Assembly: GCA_044227095.1 (NCBI GenBank)
Contig: JBGAFV010000002.1
Span: forward strand, 1-64,000
Length of the DNA: 64,000 nucleotides
Origin: JACMLD01 sp044227095
GTDB lineage: Bacteria > Bacteroidota > Bacteroidia > Chitinophagales > Chitinophagaceae
Reading direction: 5' to 3'
Part shown: one piece after another, positions 50,707 to 59,891 of the stretch
Layout: each line of letters starts with the position of its first letter
Numbering within the stretch: position 1 is the stretch's first letter
Notes under the pieces: model-generated
What the model saw: the letters and a program-made list of their open reading frames with translations, nothing else
What the model was told of the DNA's origin: nothing
The model's database searches: none
Translations under genes and position numbers: made by a program

Positions 50707-52497
50707 CTAACTACCTGCCAGTTTACTTTTTTTAATGCCGTAAAGGAAATAAACAATCAGCCCGATTACCAACCAGCCGGTAAACCATGCCCAGTTTCTT
50801 GCGGTCATACCGGTAAGAAGGTATAAACAGGTTACAAGGCCGAGTAGTGGTATTAGCGAATATTTTTTTGCAAAGGCGAGTATGCCTATGACAATACAAG
50901 CAAGCCAGAAAATAATGGTTGATATATTAAGCGTCTCTTTTGCAAGAGAAGCCCCATCTATAGCATTATTGATAAGATCTGTTTTTTGCGGATCTATACC
51001 AGCAACTGCACCCTGTGCTTCTTCTGTAGTTAATGAAAGATGAAATAGATCTTGCAGGTAATTGTGATTAAAAATATAAATAACAATCAATGCACCAATA
51101 ATAATGACAGGAAACAATATTTGCCCATTGATGTAGGGAATATGAAACTTACCTGCCTGCTTTTCTTTTTTTGGAATAAGCAACACACCACCGCATACCA
51201 ATACAAAAGCAAACAGTGTAGCGATGCTTGTAAAATCGAGCACAAATGTCTTATCTGTAAACAATATAGGCACGCCCACTACAAGACCTGTAACAATAGT
51301 TGAAAACGATGGGGTTTTATACTTTGGATGAATTTTTTGAAACACAGGTGGCAGCAAACCGTCGCGGCTCATGCACATCCATATACGCGGTTGCCCCATT
51401 TGAAAAACCAGCAACACACTTGTCATAGCTACTACCGCAGCAATGGAAACAAAGAACTGCATCCATCCAACATTAAGGTTTTGTTTTTCAAATATAAAAG
51501 CAAGCGGATCGCCAACACCTTCAAAGTTCCTGTAGTTAACGGCACCGGTTAATACCAGTGTGAGCAAAATATAAACGACTGTGCAAATAACAAGCGAAAG
51601 GATCATTCCCCTTGGTAAATCACGTTGCGGATTTTTACTTTCTTCTGCCAGTACGCTAACAGCATCAAAACCAATGTACGCAAAGAATACACCGCTTACC
51701 GCAGCCATTACACCACTAAAACCATTAGGCATAAACGATTTTACACCCGCATCATTTGCAGGCGTCCAGTTTATGGTAAGTCCGTTAGAAAAAATAATAT
51801 AACCACCAACCAATATTACCAGTGCAACTACAATCATTTTAAGTATCACCATTACATTGCTAAAGTTGCGGCTTTCTTTTATACCCCGAAATACGAGGTA
51901 AGTAATAAGTATATTGATGATAAGCGCAGGCAAATCAAAAATAATATGCAGGCCGCCAATAACAGGCGCAGTATTCCATGCTTCCAGTACGTCTTTTGCA
52001 GTACTGCCATCTGCCATGGCGTGTTTTACTTCCATATAACTGGTGCACAAATATTCGGGCATGTGAATATTTATTTTTTGCAGGAAGGAAGTAAAATAAT
52101 CGCTCCAGCTATAGGCAACATAAATATTGCCGATGGAATATTCCATAATAAGTGCCCAGCCAATTATCCATGCAAACAATTCTCCAAAACTTGCATACGC
52201 ATATGTATAAGCACTGCCGGCAACGGGTATACGACTAGCAAATTCTGAATAACAAAACGCTGTAAACGCACAGGCAATAGCAGTGATAATAAATAAAATA
52301 ATTACACCCGGCCCCCCATGAAAAACGGCACCGCCAAGACTGCTAAAACTTCCTGCGCCAAGTATAGCAGCAATACCAAAAAAAGTAAGATCCCGGAGTG
52401 TAAGCACACGTTTCAATCCGCCGCCACCATGCGTATCGTCTGCTCCTTCTGCCAGTATGGACGCTATCTTTTTTGTACGAAAAAGAGAATTGGACAT
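50707..52497 (-). CDS. APC-superfamily amino acid permease
   Basis: A 596-residue transporter with 12 to 14 predicted spans, related to cationic amino acid permeases (YfnA/CAT type). GAGSFSSLGGAV in helix 1, AYTYAYASFGELFAWIIGW in helix 3 and GFDAVSVLAEESKNPQRDLPRG in the helix 6-loop are characteristic. The C-terminal extension after about 490 has two further spans separated by a TEEAQGAVAGIDPQ loop. It imports amino acids by proton or sodium symport; the particular substrate is unknown. It stands alone. Confidence 0.88.
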   Translation of the reverse strand: MSNSLFRTKKIASILAEGADDTHGGGGLKRVLTLRDLTFFGIAAILGAGSFSSLGGAVFHGGPGVIILFIITAIACAFTAFCYSEFASRIPVAGSAYTYAYASFGELFAWIIGWALIMEYSIGNIYVAYSWSDYFTSFLQKINIHMPEYLCTSYMEVKHAMADGSTAKDVLEAWNTAPVIGGLHIIFDLPALIINILITYLVFRGIKESRNFSNVMVILKMIVVALVILVGGYIIFSNGLTINWTPANDAGVKSFMPNGFSGVMAAVSGVFFAYIGFDAVSVLAEESKNPQRDLPRGMILSLVICTVVYILLTLVLTGAVNYRNFEGVGDPLAFIFEKQNLNVGWMQFFVSIAAVVAMTSVLLVFQMGQPRIWMCMSRDGLLPPVFQKIHPKYKTPSFSTIVTGLVVGVPILFTDKTFVLDFTSIATLFAFVLVCGGVLLIPKKEKQAGKFHIPYINGQILFPVIIIGALIVIYIFNHNYLQDLFHLSLTTEEAQGAVAGIDPQKTDLINNAIDGASLAKETLNISTIIFWLACIVIGILAFAKKYSLIPLLGLVTCLYLLTGMTARNWAWFTGWLVIGLIVYFLYGIKKSKLAGS

Positions 52498-52534
52498 GCA
52501 GTTTTGTTTTAGGGTTTTAAGATAGGCAAAAAAT

Positions 52535-52567
52535 CAGTACTTAGTATCCAGTATATAGTATTTAGAT
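52535..52567. repeat. AGTACTTAGTATCCAGTATA-type repeat
   Basis: Imperfect tandem of the TAGTAT unit seen at 6385 and 10578. No inverted partner was found. Confidence 0.45.
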
Positions 52568-52595
52568 TTTGTAGCCAGCGGGAGTAACACGGATT

Positions 52596-52620
52596 GATCA
52601 TCCTTGCCACGCTCGGTTCA
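52596..52620 (+). repeat. Degenerate head module
   Basis: GATCATCCTTGCCACGCTCGGTTCA agrees with the head at 62255-62289 at most positions but has several changes. No body follows. Confidence 0.45.
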
Positions 52621-52700
52621 ACTGAAGTAATAAGAAGGAGCTTTTCTCAGGAAACAATATCGTACTTTCAATAAATCTTTATTGCTTAAATAATTTAGTT

Positions 52701-53363
52701 ATGCCATTAACCATTGCACAAAAGCTTAAAATTAAAGACAAGGATGTATTGCTAACTATAAATGCGCCTGCAGATTTTAAGAAACATCTTGGAGCAGTTC
52801 CGCAGGGCGTTAAAATAGTTAATGAAGGAAAAACATACAACCAGGTACATTGGTTTGTAATCAATAAAGCACAGGTAGAAAAAGAAATGAAAAAAGTTTT
52901 AGGCCTGCTAAAAGAAAACGTAACCTGCTGGATTTACTACCCCAAAGGCACTTCTAAAATACAAACTGATCTTACACGTGATAAAGGCTGGGATGCATTG
53001 CTGGCCCAGGGCGATAAGCTTACATGGATAAGCCTTATTGCTTTTGACGATACATGGTCTGCTTTTGGCTGCAGGTTAAAAACTGATGCAGATAAGAATA
53101 AAGAGGCCAAACCAAAAGAAGAACGGCCTATTCTTCAGTACATAGATCCTGTTGCAAAAACAGTGCGCCTGCCGGAAGATCTTGCATTGGCATTTAAAAA
53201 AAACAAAGCCGCTGGAGATTATTTTAATTCGCTGGCATACTCTCATCGCAAAGAATATGTAGAGTGGATTGTAACCGCAAAGCAGGAAGCTACACGCAAA
53301 ATAAGAATAGAAGGAACGCTGGAGCGGTTAAATAAGCAATGGAAAAATCCGCAGAACAGGTGA
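52701..53363 (+). CDS. DUF3052-YdeI-like (OmdA) protein
   Basis: A 220-residue protein. The N-terminal half (1-125), with PADFKKHLGAVPQGV and GKTYNQVHWFV and a WIYYPKGTS block, looks like a DUF3052-type domain; the C-terminal half (about 145-215) is a YdeI/OmpD-associated domain: VRLPEDLALAFKKNKAAGDYFNSL, YSHRKEYVEWIVTAKQEATR. YdeI-like proteins are tied to peptide resistance in some bacteria, but no mechanism is known. It stands alone. Confidence 0.78.
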   Translation: MPLTIAQKLKIKDKDVLLTINAPADFKKHLGAVPQGVKIVNEGKTYNQVHWFVINKAQVEKEMKKVLGLLKENVTCWIYYPKGTSKIQTDLTRDKGWDALLAQGDKLTWISLIAFDDTWSAFGCRLKTDADKNKEAKPKEERPILQYIDPVAKTVRLPEDLALAFKKNKAAGDYFNSLAYSHRKEYVEWIVTAKQEATRKIRIEGTLERLNKQWKNPQNR

Positions 53364-53449
53364 GTAAATGGAACGCAGATTATCAAGATTAAAATGATAA
53401 GGTATGATCTGGTTTGCTCAATTTAAGTTTCAACTTTGAAAAACGGCGC

Positions 53450-54421
53450 CTAATATTCTCTCTTCACTAAAAACTCCGCCAATTGTTTTAAAGGTTCTTT
53501 TCGTTTGTTCATTACTGCTATATCTTCCATGTGCTGAAATGCAACGTTTGTATATCTTTCTTTAAGATCAACAGCCCATTTATCTACACCGCATTTTGTA
53601 AATATTTCTAGTACACGGGAAACTTTATCAGAAGGATTTTCTTTTATTAATTGCAGCAATTGTTTTTTCTCTGGCGCCGGGGCAGTTTCCATTGCATGAA
53701 TCATCAGGAACGTTTTCTTATTGGCAATTATATCCCCACCAACTTTTTTTCCAAACTTTTGCGGATCACCAAACGCATCGAGGTAATCGTCCTGCACCTG
53801 GAAAGCTATACCAAGGTTACGGCCAAATTCATACAAATGCCGTTGATTGCCTTCGCTTGCACCGCCAAGGATAGCTCCACTTTGTAAACTTGCTGCCAAA
53901 GAAACAGACGTTTTCAGTTCAATCATCTTCAAGTATTGCTGCATGCTTACTGTTTCTTCCTTTTCAAAATCCATATCAAGTTGTTGCCCTTCGCAAACTT
54001 CCTGCGCAGTCTTGTTAAAGAGATGAAGTACCTGGTGTATGTATGTTGTTCTTATTTTGTTCAGGTAATCATATGCACGCACCAGCATTACATCTCCTGC
54101 AAGCAATGCAGTTGATGGATCATATTTCTCATGCACGGTTTGCATGCCACGCCGCAAAGGCGCTTTGTCCATAATATCATCGTGTATCAATGTAAAATTG
54201 TGAAACAATTCTATAGCGGTAGCTACATGGTAACAATCTGGTATAATTTCCCCAAACAATTCATTGCCCATTAAACACATAACAGGCCTTATCCTTTTTC
54301 CGCCAATGCTTAAAAAATAATTATTGGGATCGTATAAGGTTGCAGGCTCCTTGGGAAAATGTGCTACTTCAAATTTATCTTTAAATACTACAGATAACTC
54401 TTCAAATGATTGCATACTCAT
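53450..54421 (-). CDS. Polyprenyl diphosphate synthase
   Basis: A 323-residue trans-isoprenyl diphosphate synthase. The two Asp-rich motifs are HDDIMD (first) and QDDYLDAFGD (second), with the usual GGKRIRP and KTSVSLAASLQSGA segments. It condenses isopentenyl diphosphate with an allylic primer for quinones or carotenoids. Product length depends on residues before the first motif (the segment HNFTLIHDD), which suggests a medium or long chain rather than farnesyl. The second methionine (54415) is an alternative start. Confidence 0.9.
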   Translation of the reverse strand: MSMQSFEELSVVFKDKFEVAHFPKEPATLYDPNNYFLSIGGKRIRPVMCLMGNELFGEIIPDCYHVATAIELFHNFTLIHDDIMDKAPLRRGMQTVHEKYDPSTALLAGDVMLVRAYDYLNKIRTTYIHQVLHLFNKTAQEVCEGQQLDMDFEKEETVSMQQYLKMIELKTSVSLAASLQSGAILGGASEGNQRHLYEFGRNLGIAFQVQDDYLDAFGDPQKFGKKVGGDIIANKKTFLMIHAMETAPAPEKKQLLQLIKENPSDKVSRVLEIFTKCGVDKWAVDLKERYTNVAFQHMEDIAVMNKRKEPLKQLAEFLVKREY

Positions 54422-54424
54422 CTT

Positions 54425-54556
54425 ATGTCTGATGTCTGATTTTTACATTTCTGATTTTGTGATCGATAGATTTTGAGAATTCAAATCCCAAAATCTCAAA
54501 ATAATACGCTCTCTCTCTCTTCCACATTTATCACACTATCACATTACCACATTATT
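54425..54556. repeat. Degenerate repeats between prenyl synthase and RNase R
   Basis: Left: GATTTTGTGATCGATAG and GATTTTGAGAATTC with the inverted AAATCTCAAAATAA. Right: CACATTTATCACACTATCAC of the CACATTTTCACA class. A tRNA-like TTCAAATCCC is part of this repeat and not a tRNA. Confidence 0.5.
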
Positions 54557-54559
54557 CTT

Positions 54560-56569
54560 CTACCCTTTCTTCTTCTTCCCTTTTCCCTTTTCATTGCTTT
54601 CTTCATTGCCAGCAACTGTTGTGGCAGCCACCCACTCATAATCAAGTTGACGTTTAGCCAGATTAGCAGACACAAGTCTTACTTTTACTTTATCGCCCAT
54701 ACGGAAAGTGCGGCCACTTCTTCTTCCTACCAAACAATAATCACTTTCTACATAGCGAAAATCATCGTAATCGAACAAACCGTTAATGCTTACCAGGCCT
54801 TCACATTTATACTCTACTGTTTCTGCCCAAAAACCAAAAGAAGAAACACCACTTATAACAGCTTCAAATTCTTCTCCCAGTTTATCCTGCATAAATTCTA
54901 CCTGCTTGTATTTATTGGCTGCACGTTCTGCTTCCATAGCTGCACGTTCCCTCTCGCTGCAATGGCGGCATTTCTGCTCCATCTTTTTATCGATAGGAAG
55001 CTCATTCTTCAGCACTTGTTCAAGTATACGGTGCACCATCACATCCGGGTACCGGCGTATAGGCGAAGTAAAATGTGTATAATCGGCAAATCCTAAACCG
55101 TAGTGGCCAATATTTTCTGCTGTATAAATAGCTTTTGCCATTGTGCGGATGCCCAATTGTTGCAATACATGCTGTTCTGGTTTTCCCTGTATATCCAGCA
55201 GCATCTGGTTAAAAGATGCAGCAATACCTTCCGGTGTTTTTGTATCAAACTTATGCCCGTACTTTTTGGCAAACTCTACAAATGGTAAAAGTTTTTCTTC
55301 ATCGGGTTCAGCATGTATGCGGTATGGAAAAGGAATAGGCTTTTTATTGACTTTTATTTTTGAAACATGTTCTGCCACAATTCTATTGGCAAGCAACATA
55401 AATTCTTCAATTAACTGGTGCGACTCTTTGCTTTCTTTTACAATGATACCTGTTGGCTTACCGGTTTCATCCAGCTTAAACCTTACTTCCTGGCTCGAAA
55501 AATTAATAGCCCCTTTTTTAAATCTTTGCTTGCGGAAACGTTGCGCAAGGTTATTAAGAATCAATATTTCATCTTTCAATTCGCCTTCACCTGTTTCAAT
55601 AATCTGTTGTACATCTTCGTAAGCAAAACGTTTATCGGAATGAATTACTGTTTTCCCCAGCCAGTAATCTTTTAGTTCTGCTTTTGGTGTTATTACAAAA
55701 ATGGCGGAGAAGGTAAATTTATCTTCATTGGGCCTTAATGAGCATAGTTCATTAGAAATACGCTCAGGCAACATCGGGTTAACCCTATCGGGCAAATACA
55801 CAGAAGTGGCCCTTTCATAAGCCGTCTTATCCAGTTCCGTATCGGGCTCTACATAATAACTAACATCGGCAATGTGCACGCCTATTTCGTAATTGCCGTC
55901 TTTCAGCACACGAAATGAAATAGCATCATCAAAATCTTTTGCATCTGCCGGATCAATTGTGAAGGTTAGTATGCCGCGTACATCTTTTCTCTTTTTAATT
56001 TCCGCTTCTGATAAGGTATCAGGCAAACGTTCTGATGCTTCTATTACTTCTTCGCTAAAACTTATGGAAAAGCCATTCTCCATAATAATTTCTTTCATTG
56101 CCATATCGCCTGCGCTGCTGGCATCCATTACTTCTAAAACAGTGCCATTGGGTTTTTTATTTTTTTCCCAGCTCTCCAGCTTTGCTATTACTTTATCACC
56201 ATTTTTTGCGCCATTTAGTTTTTCCAGTGGAATATAAATATCCGGCATGGGCTTGTCTGTCTCTGCAATGAAAAAAGCAAAATTTGCGCTTACTTCAATC
56301 CGCCCCATAAACTCTGTTTGCTTGCGTTCTACTACTTCTGTAACCTCTCCCTGCTTGCGACCACTTTTATTAGCATCACCAGTAATCCTTACACGCACTG
56401 TATCGCCATGCAATGCAGTATTAAAACCATTCGGACGTACAATAATATCGGAATCAAGTTTATCTACTATTACATAACCCATTCCGGAACGGGTAACATC
56501 CAATCTCCCTTTGTACAATGTTTCAAACGATGTACTCTTCTTTTTCTTTTTATCTGTTTTCTTTGCCAT
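54560..56569 (-). CDS. rnr: Ribonuclease R
   Basis: A 669-residue RNB-family 3'-5' exoribonuclease. N-terminal OB/cold-shock domains (25-150), catalytic RNB domain with DPADAKDFDDAIS (magnesium ligands Asp at the three conserved positions) at about 225-237, and a C-terminal S1 domain (575-650). The last residues NEESNEKGKGKKKKG form a basic tail. The enzyme degrades structured RNA. The N-terminal HTH of E. coli RNase R is missing, as in other Bacteroidota. Confidence 0.96.
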   Translation of the reverse strand: MAKKTDKKKKKSTSFETLYKGRLDVTRSGMGYVIVDKLDSDIIVRPNGFNTALHGDTVRVRITGDANKSGRKQGEVTEVVERKQTEFMGRIEVSANFAFFIAETDKPMPDIYIPLEKLNGAKNGDKVIAKLESWEKNKKPNGTVLEVMDASSAGDMAMKEIIMENGFSISFSEEVIEASERLPDTLSEAEIKKRKDVRGILTFTIDPADAKDFDDAISFRVLKDGNYEIGVHIADVSYYVEPDTELDKTAYERATSVYLPDRVNPMLPERISNELCSLRPNEDKFTFSAIFVITPKAELKDYWLGKTVIHSDKRFAYEDVQQIIETGEGELKDEILILNNLAQRFRKQRFKKGAINFSSQEVRFKLDETGKPTGIIVKESKESHQLIEEFMLLANRIVAEHVSKIKVNKKPIPFPYRIHAEPDEEKLLPFVEFAKKYGHKFDTKTPEGIAASFNQMLLDIQGKPEQHVLQQLGIRTMAKAIYTAENIGHYGLGFADYTHFTSPIRRYPDVMVHRILEQVLKNELPIDKKMEQKCRHCSERERAAMEAERAANKYKQVEFMQDKLGEEFEAVISGVSSFGFWAETVEYKCEGLVSINGLFDYDDFRYVESDYCLVGRRSGRTFRMGDKVKVRLVSANLAKRQLDYEWVAATTVAGNEESNEKGKGKKKKG

Positions 56570-56603
56570 TTTTATTTTTTTATCAACCGCTGTTCTTATC
56601 CCA

Positions 56604-56628
56604 GCATCGTTGTGTCACTCACTTGTAC
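56604..56628 (+). repeat. Dispersed repeat, head module
   Basis: GCATCGTTGTGTCACTCACT then TGTAC; shares 19 bases exactly with 20832-20850. A three-hairpin body begins 38 bases later. Confidence 0.75.
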
Positions 56629-56666
56629 GATATATCTTTAATGATCTAATCCTATATCATATTGTT

Positions 56667-56757
56667 CAACCCCTTCAGGGTTGGTTGTATTATTATCATT
56701 TTTTCCCGGGCTTCGCCCGGGGCTATTTTGAATAAACCCTTTCAGGGTTTTGCTTAA
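56667..56757 (+). repeat. Palindromic body, three-hairpin type
   Basis: CAACCC/GGGTTG (56667-56683), CCCGGGC/GCCCGGG (56705-56721) and AACCCT/AGGGTT (56735-56749), followed by TTGCTTAA. Same order and similar spacing as 28027-28115. Confidence 0.85.
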
Positions 56758-56955
56758 TTATTAATTGCCACATTTTCTCACTTAGCATTTATCACATTTT
56801 CACATCTATCAAATTTTCACACTTATTACCCTTAAAGGGTTTGGCTCAATCAATAACATTGTGCATTTGCCACATTAACCACATTTCCACATTTTCTACA
56901 TTCTCTTACTACATTTCCACATTCGCATATTTATCACATTTTCACATTCGTTTCC
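56758..56955. repeat. CACATTTTCACA run adjoining lpxK
   Basis: About fifteen imperfect units of CACATTTTCACATT or TTTCCACATT. The lpxK stop codon TGA is provided by this sequence (reverse ATGTGAAAATGTGA). Confidence 0.6.
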
Positions 56956-58018
56956 CAAAGTCCTTTATAAATGTACTGATTAATCCATTGAAGCGCTGTG
57001 CGCCATTAAAAAGGAATTCCAGTTCAATTGGTACTACATACAATGGCAACGACGCAAGTTCCTGATCAAACTTTACTAACCTTACCGAATCTTTTTCTGT
57101 AGTAAGAATTATTTTATTGGCGGCATTAATCGAACCAAACCTTTTCCTGATGTCTTTTAAATCGTCTATGGTAAAAATGTGATGATCGTTATACGCCATC
57201 TCATAATAGGTTTTCGATTTTTCCAGCAAAAGATTCTTAAGCGGCTTGGGATTAGCAATACCTGTAACAAGCAATACTTCTACCTCTGGGGTTACGTTTG
57301 CCCGTTCTTTGGTAGTAATATGGTATGGATTTCCATAACGGATACTGCTAAAAAAAAGATGCTGGTTCTTTGCAAGTTCAAGTTCCGCTGCTATTGCGTC
57401 TCGCTCTTCCATTGTTAGGGAAGGCTTGCATTTTGTTACAATTACAATTTGCGCCCTTTCTACACTTCTCTTTTCGTCCCTCAAATCGCCGGTAGGCAAA
57501 TACCAGTCGCGGGTATACAGGTTTGCACAATCTGTTAGTACAATATTCATTCCTGCTTTTACAGAGCGGTGCTGAAAAGCATCGTCCAATATAATTGCCT
57601 GCGTTTCGGGCCTGTCGTGCAATAATTGTGGTATGGCCTCTATCCTTGCTTCGCCAACAGCTATTGGTACATCCGGAAATTTTATATGAAACTGCATGGG
57701 TTCATCTCCTATCTCCAATGCATTGCTGTTTTCATTTGCAAGTGCATACCCACTTGTTTTTCGCTTGTATCCACGGCTTAGTGTTGCAATCCGGAAATGT
57801 GATTTTAATTCTTTAATCAGGTATTCCGTCATAGGCGATTTACCAGTACCGCCTGCAGCAATATTGCCTACACAAATTAGTGGCAGGTTGAAAGAAGTTG
57901 ATTTAAAGATACCATTATCGAACAGGCGGTTGCGCAGAAAAATAATGCCAAAATAAATTAATGAAAATGGAAACAGCAGTATTCGTATGGGCTTTAGCAA
58001 TGGAAAATTAAAATTCAT
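56942..58018 (-). CDS. lpxK: Tetraacyldisaccharide 4'-kinase LpxK
   Basis: A 358-residue membrane-associated kinase that phosphorylates the lipid A disaccharide. The P-loop is GGTGKSP (about 56-62), DDAFQHRSVK is the DD..Q..H catalytic block, and LSRGYKRKT and EIGDEPM are the usual flanks. An N-terminal span (LLFPFSLIYFGIIFL) anchors it. It overlaps the FCL gene by 11 bases. The last codons and stop fall in an intergenic CACATT-type repeat, so the C-terminus GKRM may have been altered by it. Confidence 0.96.
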   Translation of the reverse strand: MNFNFPLLKPIRILLFPFSLIYFGIIFLRNRLFDNGIFKSTSFNLPLICVGNIAAGGTGKSPMTEYLIKELKSHFRIATLSRGYKRKTSGYALANENSNALEIGDEPMQFHIKFPDVPIAVGEARIEAIPQLLHDRPETQAIILDDAFQHRSVKAGMNIVLTDCANLYTRDWYLPTGDLRDEKRSVERAQIVIVTKCKPSLTMEERDAIAAELELAKNQHLFFSSIRYGNPYHITTKERANVTPEVEVLLVTGIANPKPLKNLLLEKSKTYYEMAYNDHHIFTIDDLKDIRKRFGSINAANKIILTTEKDSVRLVKFDQELASLPLYVVPIELEFLFNGAQRFNGLISTFIKDFGKRM

Positions 58019-58580
58019 AAATATGCTCAGGAGTAATGCCTGTTGTTAAAGGTACGTCAAATTGATTGATGTCTTCAATGGCAGCTATTGGTTCAAAATA
58101 AGAAAACCCGGCCTTAATGCTTTCTTCCCTGCAAGTGGGTAAGAACCGGTCGTAAAAGCCTTTGCCATAACCAACACGATAACCATTTGCATCAAACGCC
58201 AGCAAGGGAACAAATATCATATCTATATCAGCCGCATCAATGGGTTCACCATTTACTGGTTCTGCAATACCATACTTGTTTTTCTTAAAATCGGTATCAT
58301 CGTTTACCAGCATTGCAGAAAGTGTCATGTTTTCAAAGTCTGCTACCGGGTATGCAATTTGCAATTCGGGCATACGAAACAAGAGGTAATCCGTCATCAA
58401 AAAAGTATTTACTTCGGCATGTATATCAAGCGGCCAGTAACTAAGCAAAATATTTACATCATAAGGAATTTCCATTTGCTGAAATTGTATCAACAGCAAA
58501 TCATTCAGCCTGAGTTTTTCTTTTTCAGGCAGTGCAGTCCTTCTTTGTTTGTATATTTCGCGAAGCTCTTTTTTTGTCAT
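58008..58580 (-). CDS. 5-formyltetrahydrofolate cyclo-ligase
   Basis: A 190-residue enzyme converting 5-formyl-THF to 5,10-methenyl-THF with ATP. KKELREIYKQRRTAL is the N-terminal basic block, ADIDMIFVPLLAFDANGYRVGYGKGFYDRFL is the signature with the P-loop-like GYGKGFYD. It overlaps lpxK by 11 bases and bioD by 4 bases, so it is part of a coupled operon. Confidence 0.95.
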   Translation of the reverse strand: MTKKELREIYKQRRTALPEKEKLRLNDLLLIQFQQMEIPYDVNILLSYWPLDIHAEVNTFLMTDYLLFRMPELQIAYPVADFENMTLSAMLVNDDTDFKKNKYGIAEPVNGEPIDAADIDMIFVPLLAFDANGYRVGYGKGFYDRFLPTCREESIKAGFSYFEPIAAIEDINQFDVPLTTGITPEHIYEF

Positions 58581-59221
58581 TGCTTTAATAATTCAAGCAG
58601 TTTATCTTTAATTAACAACGATTGATCATATAAAGTTTGCTTAGTAATTTTTTCTAACTGTGGAATTTTACCAATAACAGGGTAATTGGTCCATTGTGAA
58701 ATTTGGTTTTCGTAATGCATATATTCATCACTAAATATCCATCCCAGCACATCAATATTGTTTACCCTGCACACTTCTGCTGTTAGCAAAGAATGATTAA
58801 TGCTGCCGAGGTAATTCCTGCTTACCAAAACTACTTTTGCGTTCAGCTTCTTAATAAGATCAATCACAAACTCGTTATCATTCAGCGGAACAAAAATTCC
58901 CCCTGCTCCTTCTATAATCAAATATTTTGCTGCACTAACGGTTATGCTTTTATAAGATTCAGCAATTTTATTAAGGTCGATATTAATTCCTTCTTTTTTT
59001 GCAGCTATATGGGGCGATGCAGGCATTGCAAGTTTATAGGCTTCATCAAAAAATTGCACCTCACAAGATGAATATTGTTGTACAAAATCCCTGTCCGTAT
59101 TTTCTGTTCCTGCCTGTACCGGCTTCCAGTAATTGGCATTTAGTGCATTTACCAAAACAACAGATACAATAGTTTTACCAACGTCTGTACCGGTTCCTGT
59201 TATAAAAATGGGAGTAGACAA
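58577..59221 (-). CDS. bioD: Dethiobiotin synthetase BioD
   Basis: A 214-residue ATP-dependent carboxylase making dethiobiotin from diaminopelargonate. The P-loop GTGTDVGKT is at 9-17, KPVQAGTEN follows, and IIEGAGGIFVPLND is the second nucleotide block. No other biotin gene is in the window. It overlaps the downstream FCL gene by 4 bases (ATGA-type junction) and follows rsmD after a gap of 124 bases. Confidence 0.95.
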   Translation of the reverse strand: MSTPIFITGTGTDVGKTIVSVVLVNALNANYWKPVQAGTENTDRDFVQQYSSCEVQFFDEAYKLAMPASPHIAAKKEGINIDLNKIAESYKSITVSAAKYLIIEGAGGIFVPLNDNEFVIDLIKKLNAKVVLVSRNYLGSINHSLLTAEVCRVNNIDVLGWIFSDEYMHYENQISQWTNYPVIGKIPQLEKITKQTLYDQSLLIKDKLLELLKQ

Positions 59222-59229
59222 TGCGAGTG

Positions 59230-59345
59230 TTAAGTTAAAAGCTGCAAGCTACTAGCTACAAGCTACTAGTCTGTGCAGACTGGTTAGATATTTTTATTTC
59301 AACTACAAAGATAATGGCTTGTAGCTTGCAGCTAATAACTAACAG
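59230..59345. repeat. AGCTACAAGCTACTAG-type inverted repeat between bioD and rsmD
   Basis: AGCTGCAAGCTACTAGCTAC on the left pairs with TTGTAGCTTGCAGCT on the right, about 60 bases apart. A related CGAGCTACTAGTTGTTAGCT lies at 20580. Confidence 0.6.
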
Positions 59346-59891
59346 CTATTCCACTGGTTCAATAAAAATAGAAAAAATAGTAGTGCCGTAATTTCTTGCC
59401 GTTTTAAACAAAGCAAACTTTTCGTAATTATTCCTGGGTGTATGTTCCAGTACAAACCAGCCACCGGGTTTTAAAAGTTTTTTCTCTGCTATCAGTTCCG
59501 GCAATTTATCAATAATAGCCAATGCATAAGGCGGCCCGGCAAAAATAAAATTGAACTGTTCTGAACATTGATTGATAAAACGGAACACATCCGTCTTAAC
59601 TACTTTGCAGTTTTCAATTTTTAGCAACTGAATATTATTGCTGATGAACGCATGCATCTTATCGTCTTTCTCAACAATAGTAAGATCTTCCGCACCTCTT
59701 GAAGCAAGCTCGTAACTGATGCTGCCCGTACCACCAAAAAGATCAAGCGTTTTTATTCCTTCTATTTCAATATTGTTTTGAAGAATATTAAACAACCCTT
59801 CTTTTGCAATATCTGTAGTAGGTCTTGTATGCGGCATGTTTGCCGGCGGGTTTACCCTTCGTCCACCAAGGCTTCCTCCTATGATACGCAT
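59346..59891 (-). CDS. rsmD: 16S rRNA (guanine966-N2)-methyltransferase RsmD, altered motif
   Basis: A 181-residue SAM-dependent methyltransferase. MRIIGGSLGGRRVNPP and RPTTDIAKEGLFNIL are the family N-terminus, LDLFGGTGSISYELASRGA (49-67) the SAM loop. The catalytic (D/N)PP(Y/F) motif reads GPPY, with Gly119 in place of Asp or Asn; codon GGG at 59535-59537. This is unusual for the family. It overlaps the DUF3822 gene by 13 bases, as in other Bacteroidota. Function is likely if the lineage shares this change, doubtful otherwise. Confidence 0.9.
   Translation of the reverse strand: MRIIGGSLGGRRVNPPANMPHTRPTTDIAKEGLFNILQNNIEIEGIKTLDLFGGTGSISYELASRGAEDLTIVEKDDKMHAFISNNIQLLKIENCKVVKTDVFRFINQCSEQFNFIFAGPPYALAIIDKLPELIAEKKLLKPGGWFVLEHTPRNNYEKFALFKTARNYGTTIFSIFIEPVE

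Larger units (their letters stand above)
56570..56941. other. Intergenic region of composite repeat and CACATT repeats
   Basis: 372 bases with no gene between rnr and lpxK. It holds the head at 56604-56628, the three-hairpin body at 56667-56757 and then a long CACATTTTCACA run up to the lpxK stop codon. The rnr promoter must also be here, but no consensus was seen. Confidence 0.65.

Noticed and set aside
54470..54500. tRNA T-arm (TTCAAATCCC)
   Set aside because: No acceptor stem, anticodon arm or CCA-adjacent stem can be formed around it; it belongs to a GATTTTGAGATTTT-type repeat.
54473..55096. 207-codon plus-strand frame
   Set aside because: It is antisense to the RNase R S1 domain and begins in a repeat; no domain is recognisable.
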